Assembly (NCBI GenBank): GCA_003116995.1
Contig: BDSL01000028.1
Location: 372,001 to 436,000, forward strand
Source: Yamagishiella unicocca
Taxonomy: Eukaryota > Chlorophyta > Chlorophyceae > Chlamydomonadales > Volvocaceae
DNA length: 64,000 bases
Direction of reading: 5' to 3'
Below, piece after piece: positions 45,335 through 55,921 of the stretch (the stretch's first letter is position 1; each line of letters starts with the position of its first letter). Under the pieces are notes generated by a model, which searched no databases, was not told where the DNA came from, and saw nothing but the letters and a program-made list of their open reading frames with translations. The translations under genes were made by a program, and so were the position numbers.

Positions 45335-45975
45335 GCGGCAGGGACTAGTGTATTGGTGCTGCTGCCCCTGCATCACAAGGCATGCAGAGCACCCGGCTTA
45401 TAGGTTCCTTACAGGTTTTCGTCGCTCCTTTGCGTTGCTGAAGTGTGAAGTTGGGTTGTTCGGAGGTCGAAGCCGAAGTCGAAGCAGCGCGGCCGTGAGG
45501 CGGAGCCCCAACCGACCCAGGTGACAGGTCAGCCCTTCGGCCTGGGAAATTAGGTACGGCCGCGGGTGTGGCTATCTACGGCGCCGCCGCTGCATTCAAG
45601 CATTCGTAGTTGGCCTGATGGCTTTCCTAGGGCGCGCGGGGGACCCCTTGTGGGGTAAATGAGCCCGTGTAGGCCAAGCGAGGGCTTAAGGACAAAGTAT
45701 GCCACAGGGCTTGCGGATCATCCTCCTACTTATGCAAGGTTGCACAACAAGAGGGCTTATGCAAATGACGTCATACAGCGGCCTGCAGTGGACGTCCGTC
45801 GCCTCGATGTTTCCTGCACTTCTCAAGTCCATGACTTGCTCTGCTGATGACGTTTCGTGGCTGGGGAACAGAATGAGGCTCGCTGGGTACTCGCCTACAT
45901 ACGCGGTTCCCACTGCTTTGAAGTTGTATCGTGGGCACTACGAGGATGGACGTACATCCGCTTGCAAGATTTCCT

Positions 45976-46021
45976 ACCTTTCTACGCCTTCTACGCCTTT
46001 CTACAAGGCGTAGAAAGGTAT
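45976..46021. repeat. Perfect 16-bp inverted repeat (hairpin)
   Basis: TACCTTTCTACGCCTT, a 14-base loop, then AAGGCGTAGAAAGGTA: a perfect 16-bp stem. The loop itself repeats CTACGCCTTTCTAC, so the left arm is a slipped duplication. Not followed by a T-tract or a visible element. Confidence 0.85.
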
Positions 46022-46911
46022 AACATTTGAGGCGCAGCGCATGTACGTACCTGGCGTGTGTCGCTAGCAGCGTGTGTCCCTGTATGATAGATATGCATTG
46101 GTGCCACTCATCGTACGTTATCCCGTATTAACACATTGGTGCAACTCAGCGGACGCTGTAAGGTGGGGCGGCATACATGGGGCGGCATACATACTAATAA
46201 GCTGATGCGGCACTGCGTGGAGCACCTGCCGGTGGTGAGCGAGCTGAGCGGTCGTTAATCGTCACATGATGTCGTACGCGTACGGAACTGATGAGAGAGG
46301 ATGACTAGCTCCTCAGCGTTGGGGTATGTGGCAAGGTGCGCCAGCAGGCCGACATGATGACGGACTGATAAGGTCCTTTGGCGGAACCACTAATAAGGCA
46401 GCCTAGCTATGCAAAGCAACCAACCCATGTGCGTTATTCAGACCCGTGTGCGTGCAGCGTATTCAGGATATTGGATACAACGTATCAGTGGTGCATGTCT
46501 AGGTAGCCGGACCTGACACTGGCCGCTGCGGGCAGCTACCCTGCCCGAAACGGCGGCGGCGGCATCGTAGCTGCCAGTCCCGTCACAGTACCCGCGCGCT
46601 TGGCCTCCCCGCAACCATGCAGGGCAGCCGCTGTTGGGTCCACGTGAGCACTTTGCTTGGGGACGTGTGCTACGCAAAGGAGCGCGGTCAGTGCAGCCGT
46701 CGGCCGGGGTATGACCCGTGGGTCGGACCATTTGGTTCGGTTACACAGCTGCTGTGAAATATTCGCAGATGTGTGTACCAACATGATTGACGTGCGGTGT
46801 AGGGTGTGGTGTTGTCAAGTTGTTCGGGCCATGGGCGGGCCATGGGCGGCGGGTTGGTTTTGCTAGGCTGTATATGTGGGTTGGTCTTATCTGCTAGCAT
46901 GTATATGTGCG

Positions 46912-46980
46912 TATGCGTGTGTGTGTGTGTTTAATAAATGCTGAGCTGAGCCGCGTGTGTGTGTGTGTGTGTGTGCATGT
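46912..46980 (+). repeat. Dispersed core GCTGAGCTGAGCCGCG with GT microsatellites
   Basis: (GT)n, then TTTAATAAATGCTGAGCTGA GCCGCG, then (GT)n. Same organisation as 34355-34432 in the opposite orientation; the only intergenic copy. Confidence 0.85.
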
Positions 46981-49134
46981 GTTTGGGCAGCCTGCAGCAG
47001 CAGCCGATGGCATCACCATCTGGCGTAGGTACGGATCTGTGGGCGGATAGATAGCGGGCCAGCTCCACACGCAACACGCGGTGGATCGAACATGTGCAAG
47101 GCAAATAAATGAACAAGCATGCAAATTAACATTTGATGACTGGAGCTTTGGCTGTATAAACCTGCTGTTAGTCTAGCTAGCTGTCAGCATAGCGTAGCTT
47201 CCTACGGTATGTATTTTGGAGCGTCCGTACGTGTTTGTACCACGTCGGCGTGTTGGGATCCTGGTACTGGCGTTTTAGTCTTGCGGGTCGTTAGTACGAT
47301 TTAGCGTACGTGGCTGTTAGTTGTTAGTTGTGTTGCGATTTGTGTGAGCTGATGCAGTAGCAGGCAGGTATTGCCGTGGCCAAGGAGCTCGCCCTAGGCT
47401 CTTATAGCTTGGTTTGGCCCAATCTCGGGAGCAGTGGGTCGGTGGGTCTCATCATTGGCTTACAACGCTTAGTCACAGCGATAGCGTTTATCTGCAGCTG
47501 CCGGATCTATCGAAGGAAGGGGCTGCGTCAGATTGTGAGGCAGGTGCGGGTGTCCACATACCATGATGCGGCAAACCACACGAAACCCTGAACAAGGTCC
47601 CAGAGAACAAACAGCGGCACCAATCACTCAGGGGGAAGTAGCCCAAATGGGCCCCTATCAGAAATACTCCCAACTGCAGCCCAAGCGGCTTCTCAGCCAG
47701 AGAAGCCGGCAGAGCGTCTAGACAAGCCGAGCCTCAAAACCCCCACTTGAGTCTCAAGAAGGCCCCCACACATAACGGGCCATCCAGCACCCTGCCCCGA
47801 AGGCAGAAGAGAGAAAGGGAGCTCCCGCATTAGCACCGGCCAGCCGGAACCTAACAAGACCCCTCAGCACCGGGCGCCGGTCCAACACGCACCAGCTGAA
47901 CCTGTCTGCTGGCGACGTCCGGCGTCACGTCAGCAACCTTGGGTGGCGGGTCGCGGGGAGCCGCGCATCGTTCTGTGTACCGGTACGTTGGCGCGGATTG
48001 GTTTCGCAGCAAAGGCGGGGCCCGGGGGACGCCGCCACGCATCCCGCACACAATTCGATCGCATTTAGTCTCACTCTGTCAGTCTCGTTCGTGCGGGTGG
48101 GTTGAGGACGATAAGGAAGTGCGGCTATGGGCAGGGGCAGGGATGGGCTTTATTGGTCGCCTCCGGCGGTACCGAGGACACTCATTCTTCCCGGCAACTG
48201 TAACATGGACCACGGAGCTCACAAATTCGGCATCCAATGAATTATCGGCTGAGCGGCGTGCAAAGTTGCGGTGTCGCGCGGCGCTCGACCCACGGGTCTG
48301 CGGTCCATGTAGCTATTCTGTGGTGCGGACTGCGCGCGCATCAATCTGGGAAAGCACGACGGACCCTTCCGCCTTTGCATTCGCAGGCACGGGCAAATGC
48401 GACGTACAGCCGCCCAAGCACCAGAAACTGCAGACAGCAGCGACTTCGACGTGTTTGGAACCCAAACATGCCAAGAAGGCGACAGCATCGGCGTTACGTT
48501 GCCGCACACTCCCCGATTGATCAAATGGTAGGATTGATCAAATCATATTGTACACGAAGCATTCGCAGCTCACTTTTTGGCTCTGAGAAACTTGAGATCT
48601 TTGCAAGACGTCGTGGCGCCAGATGGACCTTCAGCTGTCATGGATCTGGGACGAGCGATCTGGCATTACGCAATTGCCTACGGCTCCACGTCCGCACGAG
48701 AAACCCCAACAGAGGTTCAATTGATGCGCTTAGTTTTAGCTAAATAATAAGAGTGCATGACCTGTCAGTTGGATCCGCAGGTGAGGCTCCTCGATGGCGC
48801 GCAGCCTGGTTCGTGAGGGAGGCAAATGCACCCTTTGCCGCCAACCTGTGCACTTCGTGCTATATGTAGTCGTGGCTGTTGACATGATGACAATTAGCTA
48901 TGTTGATTAATAGTATGGAAAAACAAGTGTGCAGCTGTTCATGTTCGATTTGGGTCGCGCGTTTTGTCCCGCAGCTGCCGCAGCTGGACAGCCACTGATG
49001 CGGCCCCCTGCTCACCCACCTGCATGTGTGTCCCCGATCCGATCTGTCCCCTACATAGACACGGGCTACACCACCTGCAGCTGGTGTGTCTTCCCAACAG
49101 TCGTTGCCGCTACTGCGATGGTGCTGGTGGTGTG

Positions 49135-52100
49135 ATGGCCAGTGGTGGTGGCGGCGACGCGGGCCGTGACGGCGAGATGGGCGGTGCTTGCAGCAGCAGC
49201 AGCAACCGCTGCGGCGAGGCTCCTTCCCGCCTGCGGCCCGCCGGCCTACTGGGCTCGACTTCACCACAGTGCAACTTGATATCGGCGCTGCTGCTTCTGG
49301 AGACGAGGGGGTGGCGGAGCAGCGGGCTCGAAGCGCTGCTGGGCGGCTGGCATCCGTGCTCCAGGGCTCACCTAGCGGTCCGCGGGCGGCAGGCCGACTT
49401 CAGTTGCTGTTGCGGTAGCGCGCTGTGGCTGCTGGTGATAGCCGCGCTGGCGGTGGTTGACGAGGTGAGCAAGCTGTCATCAGGCCGGGCACCTGTACCG
49501 TAACAGAATTTGACAGCGGCGGGGGCCCTCCTGGCAGGGATTCGTTTGATCCGGCCTCCTCCCTTCCTGCGGCTGTCGCCGCTCTACACAGTAGCGTGCT
49601 GCTAACCCGCGTGCTGTCGATCTGACCGCCTTCTAAGATTCCTCCACGGACCCCGGCGCCATACAACTGCCGCAGAGCTGGCGGCCTCCCGTCGCGTGCT
49701 GGAAATGGATGACCTCAGTCGCAACCGCTAGCAGCATGTCCGATGGCGTGACGATGACCCATGGGTCGCATCGGCGGCTCCTCGCTGCCTCCATCGCCGC
49801 CTCCGTCACCTTTGTCGCCGCCGCCGCATTGCTGCTGCCCAAATGCTCCCTGCGCCGTAAAACCTGGCGGATGCGAAGTTCGCCATCGGCGGTGGCGCGT
49901 ACGGCAGCCTCGACGGAGTCGCCAGGCGGACTCGTTGACCAAGGAGACGGTTGGTCCTTGCACGGCTGCCGTACAGCAACAGCTAGCGCGGCTGAGGGCG
50001 CTGTCCTCCCGGCCGCAGCAGCAGGACCCGGAGCTGGCAATACTCCCCTCCCGGCAATAGCAGCAAGGCCGCTGCCGTCGGAGACGGAAGGGGCGGCCGT
50101 AGCCGTTCCACTGCCGCCGGCCTCGGCGGCAGCGGTGGACCAGCCGCTGGGAACAGCAGCGGCAACCGCAGTATACACTGCAACCGACCGCCGCTCGCAG
50201 CTGGCAGGCGCTGGCGCTCCATCCGCGACGAGGACCTCGCGGTTTGTGACCACCGCCGCGGTCGCAGCCGCCTCCTCCCCCTCAAGCGCCGGTGCAGCCA
50301 CCGAGGGGGCCTCTCCACCGCGACCCACATCGGTGGCTACAGTCCTGGTGCAAGTGACATCATCCTCGCCCACACCTACCGGCCACAACGACACCGACGA
50401 TAGCGGCCGCCTCCTGGCCGCGTCCGTCCCGGCACCGACCTCCTCGCCCCCATGCGCCGGCGTGTTACTGCGCCGGGCTTCAAGCTCCCCTTTGTACGTG
50501 TCACACCGAGGCCACTGCGGCGTCAGCGTGAAGGTGCGTGGGTCGGGGAGCGGACTGGTTAGAGCGGAGGAGCGAGCGAGAGGTGTACGTGTACCAGTTG
50601 GGACCGACTGTGGGTACCCGTGAGTGGACCAGTTGGGACCGAGTGTGGGTACCCGTGAGTGGACCAGTTGGGACCGACTGTGGGTACACGTGAGTGGACC
50701 AGTTGGGACCGAGTGTGGGTACACGTGAGTGGACCAGTTGGGACCGACTGTGGGTACACGTGAGTGGACCAGTTGGGATCGATCGAGCGTTGAAGTGTGA
50801 AATGTGCGGCGCGGGGTCATCCAGCCCACTGGACACGCAAGCGGGCCGAGCACGGGTGGGAGTGCGATGACTCCAGGGATGCCGCGGTGCACTGAAGGAA
50901 CCGGCCGCTGCCAGGTGGCCCATGTACGGCAGTTCGTGTGACGTAACCTTCGCATCCGTACGTACGACGATACGTAGGTGGAGGACCACGGTCGTGACTT
51001 CCCTCAGGCCGCCGCCTTCCTCACCAACGTCGCCGGCGGATCTCTGCGCGCCGTCACCGCCGCGGTTTCGCGCGCAGCAGCCGCCGCGGCCGTGGCGGAG
51101 TACAGAGCCGCCGCAGCCGCAGCCGATGGTGCTGGCGGGCTCCGGCGCCACGGCAGCCTGATGAGCGCGCTGGGCAGCGGTGTGGTGGTGCCGGGGTGCG
51201 TGCACCTGATCCAGATCGTGCGAGTGCCGGACAGGTGAGAGGGCACGACAGTTGCGAGTACTTTGCCACAAGAAAAGGATGTGCGGTCCCACTACCCCGG
51301 TGTTCCGCACCCTGGCTAGGGAAGCCAGTACTGCATTCCAGGGCGCATTCAAGGCAACAACCGAACCTCATTGTTATCTTACCGAAGCCCAAACCCACCA
51401 CCGCTGGTACCGAACCCTTCGTTAGGCGAAGACAAGAAGCTGGCTCAAGAATGGGACCGGACCGCCCTGACGGGGTCGATGGACCTCAGGCTGCCTGGCC
51501 AGCTACATCTGCGATAGAATGGCGCAGGAGCCGGCGGGTGTTTGAGGCCGAGGCCCGGGCCAGCGAGCCAATGGCTTTGGCGGCTGCTACGACTCGCCTG
51601 TACGAACGAGTCATGTGCGGGAACTTTGATGATGATGACGGCGGTGATGGCGGCGGCAGCAGCGGCGGCGACCATGATGGAGCGGCGCTGGCGGCCTACC
51701 CTCTGGAAGTCGCCATCGGTCCGGCGGCGATGTCAGGCATGATGACGCCGGCAACACCGACGGCAGCAGCCGCGGGGGATGGCGACACGGCTACCTACGT
51801 ACCCAGTGACACCGCTGCTGGGTTGCCAGGTGGCGGCGGCGCGTCCATGTGCCGCTTGGTGCTATCGCCAGAGGCGGTATCGGCGATATCAGAGCTGCCG
51901 CCGCAGCCGCCACCAACACCAGGCGCGGCCCCGGCTAGCCTCCGTGTGCGCGTGGTTGTTGCGGCGGTGGGCAGCAGCCAGGCGGCTGTGGACCAGGAGA
52001 TGACAGTGGAGCTACTGCCGCCGTCACCGCGCTCGGCAGCACGTGGGACTGAGGCTGCCGCCGTCGCTGCCGCCGGGCTGGTTGCGGCGCCCCTCCCGCC

Positions 52101-52737
52101 ATCGCTGCTGCGGCAGGCGCCTTGCGGCGCGCTGGTGGCGCTGCTGCCCTCCAGGGAGCCGACCGCCCCCCGGCCCTGCTGCGGCCCGCCCGCCGGCCGC
52201 CCCCCGAGGCGCCTGCTGCTCGCCCTGCCGCTGCTGCTGCTGGACGACCCCGCGGCGGCGGCGGAGCTAAACGCGGCGTACGACAACCATGCCGCCGTCA
52301 TCGCGGACAGGGCGGAAGGGCAGCTGCCTGGCAGTCGCGCAAAGTTGTCGTACAGCTCGTCCCGCCTAGCAGCCTATCGTGACCACCTGGCGGACATGGC
52401 TGCTGACGTGGCGGAGCTGCTGCTGCCCCCGGCGCATCCAATGTGGCCGCCGATGATGGCGGCGGCCACGGCGGCGATGAACCTCCGTGGTCCGGAGTCA
52501 GTGGCTACCGTCACCAGCGCAGCGACGATAACAGCAGTTCCCAACTCAGAGGCTGTCGCCGCCACATCGCACGACCTTTTGTCGTACATGTACGCACATG
52601 GCATGTGTGCCTGCGCCCGCCTGGTTGGCCGAGCAGCCCGGGCGGCCAGGAGGGAACAGGGAGATGAAATACACACTGCTATTATCCGCTGCTTAACCAG
52701 GCTATCCGGAAGCGACTCGCGCTCGCTGCAAAAGTGA
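49135..52737 (+). CDS. Gene B: paralogue of gene A
   Basis: Tandem paralogue of A. Exons: about 49135-49464 (start uncertain; an in-frame ATG also exists at 48964), 49676-50533, 50978-51234, 51426-52737; phases 0, 0, 2 as in A; about 918 residues from the ATG at 49135. Exon 1 ends LLVIAALAVVDE (hydrophobic, as in A). Exon 2 has VTMTHGSHRRLLAASIAASV and a membrane helix, then an Ala/Pro/Thr-rich region ending LYVSHRGHCGVSVK, matching LYVSPRRHIGVSFK in A. Exon 3 (EDHGRDFPQAAAFL, VVVPGCVHLIQIV) and the middle of exon 4 (LRVRVVVAAVG through ELNAAYDNHAAVIA) are nearly identical to A in DNA. The end of exon 4 (LLSYMYAHGMCACARLVGRA) diverges. The Arg of RGCV is Pro here, closer to the plant SPL YIRPGC. 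Role unknown; the same module is in C. Confidence 0.75.
50588..50775 (+). repeat. 36-nt tandem repeat, gene B intron 2
   Basis: Five copies of a 36-base unit starting GTGAGTGGACCAGTTGGGAC, about 55 bases after the exon donor. Copies alternate CGACTG/CGAGTG. Every unit carries a perfect donor-like GTGAGT. Confidence 0.9.
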
Positions 52738-54349
52738 GGCAGTTGAATTCTCCTTGCCCCCGAAATCCACATGTTGTTCCAATGTCCCTTAACTGAGCGT
52801 AAAGTATCTATCGGTTTAAATTGGGCGAAGATTATGTTTATGTCTGCAGCGGCAGCTTGACAATTACAGTGCCTGGAGGGGCTGATAAGCTATATGCGAG
52901 AGACGTAGTTGCTCTACCAATGTCGTACTTGACCTGTTACTCGGACGCGTGTGTGTTCTGTTTGTAGATGTATAACTTTCCCGTCATCACGGGCGCACGT
53001 TGCTGCTGAACACCACCGACACACACCAACAACACATTTTTTTACCGTTTAGCCCGTGTTTGCGACTGCTACACTACAACATGCGTATTAGAGCGATTGC
53101 TATGCACGGGCGGTACCTACTACCCTCGAGAGGTTTTGCTGTTCGTGAGGACCCCTACAGTGTTTTGTACTCGAGAGGCGTGGCTAACATCCCGGCATAT
53201 GTCCGCACGTGTGCCGACGTCAACGCTACTCTACTCGTCATGCATTCGTGTACACATGCACTGGTACCGTGTTACCTTGACGGCAATGGGTTCCCTACGA
53301 GCTCCCCAGCTGCCCAGGGCATCCGCCTGCCCTGCCTGCCCGCCTTAGCTCAGCGTGTGGTGCGCCCTTAAGGGGGGTACGGCGCACAGCGCGACGGGCG
53401 AGGCGGTGTGCAAAGGGGCGGGTAGGTGTTCATGCCCAACGGGGGTGCTTCGGTATTGGGCTGGTGAGCAGCCTGGCATTTTGGCGCGGAAAGTGCCCAG
53501 TGAGTCACTCTTTTGCTGCCAGTGCCCAGTGAGTCACCCTTCTTATCCGCAAATTGCTCACCTGAGCATGTGCTGGCCGAGATGCTTGACACCAGGGAAT
53601 AATGTGGGCATTTTTCGGTTCGATTCTAGCGGGATGCCAGTCACGTTGCCAGTGCCCAACAGGGCATATAATGTGTTCGCTATTGCTTGCGCTCGCTGCT
53701 CTGCTTGTGTTGCGATGTGCAATAGGAGGACAGCAGCGCGGTGGGCCTGACAGGGTCTGCTTTTCACGCATCTAGGTGTGCCCGAACAAATACGCACAGT
53801 GTCGTACCGTACATGTCTTTGTAGCATGGCATGTGGGAAATTGGCGGATGTTGGTGCACGTTGGGCTGGAGCTTGGGATGTTGGATCCCAATAATAATTG
53901 CCCGGGCCGCTGTTGGGCCGCTGTTGGAAGGATGTGGCCGACAACGCACCTAACCAAAGCGGCAGCTGGCTGGGTCCTACGAAGGCAGTGTGTCATGATG
54001 CGCATCGTGCAGTGCACTAATCCGACAAACTACGGCAGCCGCCGCCTGCGGGCCCTTCCAACCCTCCCAAGTATACCATCCGTGCTGGGACCCGGAGAGC
54101 TACTGTTTTTACATCATCGGGGGCTGCACACTCGTGCTTGTCAGCCGGAACATATCAAAGCTGGTTGCGGGTGCGGAAGGGGCGGGGGGATGGGACGAGG
54201 ACGGGACCGCGAACGAAGATGGCTCGGGGGTCGTCGCACACTCTGCTGGAGCGTCACCATCGCCACAGGGACCGCGGGGTCGCTGTGCGTGGCGGCCAGT
54301 GCAGCTGTCAGAGGGACGGTGCGCTGTGTAACAGCAGCAGCAACAGGCC
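52738..54349. other. Gene B 3' flank, no gene recognised
   Basis: AT-richer than the genes. Plus frames at 53000-53371 and 53355-53750 and several minus frames lack domains. GTGCCCAGTGAGTCAC is repeated at 53486 and 53521. Nothing else supported. Confidence 0.45.
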
Positions 54350-54866
54350 ATGGCTAATGGGGCCGCTGAGGCAGCAGCGGCGGCCGGCGCAAACGTGGCT
54401 GAGCAAGAGGTGTCAACCTTCAGCTTGGACATCAACGACAACATTGAAGGCCTTGCATGCGCCCCCAGCAGCGACACCCTGGTGTACACCCGTTCGGGCG
54501 TCCCGTATCGGCTGCCGCTTCGGCAACACGCCGTCCCGTCGTCATTCCCCCTACCCCCACCCTTGCTGCTGGCGGGTAGCGACGACCAGAGCGGCGATGA
54601 CCATGGCCACGGATCGAGGAACCGCGCTTCAACGGCGCTGGCTGTGCGGGCCAGTCGTCGACGGCGCTGGCTGTGTGCACCTGGTCGACAACGAGGATTA
54701 GGAGGGCGAACTCTTGCGCCAAGTACCTCCCGATGGAACAGTCACGGCCATTGCCATCGACCTCTCCGATAACTCCACGCGCCTAGTGCTCCCCCCGATC
54801 CCCACAATCGCACCTTCTGGTCGGGAGCCGCCTGTAACAGTTACTAATTCCACTACGTACTTATAG
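54350..54866 (+). pseudogene. Possible WD40-like coding remnant
   Basis: Short coding-like pieces in different plus frames: EVSTFSLDINDNIEGLACAP from the ATG at 54350, then GAGCVHLVDNED, then after an in-frame TAG (which could also be a TTAG acceptor) GELLRQVPPDGTVTAIAIDL ending NSTTYL and stop. DG-x-V-x-A-IAxDLSDNS resembles the end of a WD40 blade. No complete open frame joins them and no full propeller is visible, so this is either a decayed copy or a small gene whose introns I could not place. Confidence 0.25.
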
Positions 54867-55921
54867 GTGCTTACTCATAAGTCAACAAACAACAAACGCA
54901 CGGAATCTACACTTAGCCTCGATTGCGGCTGTCCAGACAAGCCACTTCCTTCTACTCCCTACGCCGGACCACGCTGTACCCGGCCGTCTGGCTCGGTGGT
55001 GACTGGACAACCACACCTGCCTGCTGGCCGCCGTCAACGCCAGGGCCTGCTGCTGCTGAGCACGGCCCCATCTGGCCCACTTTACTACCAGGTTATCCAG
55101 TCTGCATACCATGGGAAGCCGCTTACGCTAAGAAATGCGAAAGCGGGCAAAAGGATGCAACCCTTTTGTACACATCTCAAGACGTTTTCCTCATCCGTAG
55201 GTTACTTGCTACTACTACCACTACTCAGCTGCATGCATAAACCGCAAACGGGTCCTGGGAACAGCCTTTGCGACGGCAAAAGCCACACCAACAGGTAAAC
55301 CTCTCCGAGATCTGAGGCGTTGCAGTCGCAGCTGTTATAAAGTCACTGCATCAGTAACAACGACAACATCTGAGGCCGTAACGCGGCCGGCGGCAGGACA
55401 GATCAGGACGCCCTCCGAACCGTGGGCGCCTACCGCAAGTATTTAGTACAGCGGGGAATCTGCCAAAAGTACAGCACCGCGCCGCAACACACCGCATGGT
55501 GCGCCTGGTGTATGTCCCACAGCCAGCTCTCGTTCCGTTCGCAACCACCGCCCCCCGCCCGTGCAGGCAGAGCAGGCGGCTGCGACCACACTAGCGGCCG
55601 CACCAGAGACAAGCGCGTGACTATTTATGCCGTCGCCGACAGAACAGGTACCGGTACACGCAGCCCGGCAGCTCCATAACATTGCGGTACGTTCGGACCC
55701 TCTCCGGTATCGGCGCTCGGACGTGTGTGGATGTGGGGGCAGGTTGGGTATGTATTGACCTCTTTCGAGTGGGCCCCCTGGATCGCATACACATAACCGC
55801 GCGCGTCGAGAGTCGGATGGCCCACCTCAGGCGACCGCACCTCTAAACACCTGTCGAAAAGGTACGCCGTACGATTCAGTTCATCCTCCTCGAACACGTG
55901 ATGGGACTTTCTGCTCGAGTC
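54867..55921. other. 3' flank of gene C, part of a segmental duplication
   Basis: No gene recognised. The stretch around 55440-55680 (for example CCAAAAGTACAGCACCG and the following 200 bases) is recognisably similar to 62290-62480 downstream of gene D, so the C and D duplication extends well past the stop codons. Confidence 0.55.

Larger units (their letters stand above)
45335..49134. other. Gene-poor interval between A and B
   Basis: TGTAA near 46158 could end gene A transcripts. Frames at 45659-46013, 47376-47591 and 47939-48520 lack domains. A hairpin lies at 45976-46021 and the CTGAGCTGAG repeat at 46912-46980. Around 46700 a short frame reads GMTRGSDHLVRLHS, similar to the MTHGSxxRLLAAS segment of A and B exon 2, and may be a decayed copy of that exon. 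Otherwise nothing recognised. Confidence 0.4.

Noticed and set aside
49633..50955. 440-codon minus-strand open frame
   Set aside because: Antisense to gene B exon 2 and to the 36-nt intron repeat; the repeated SQLVHSRVPT peptide is the repeat translated.
53612..53633. tRNA-like T-loop (GGTTCGATTC)
   Set aside because: The flanking bases do not form a T-stem, and no acceptor or anticodon arm could be built.
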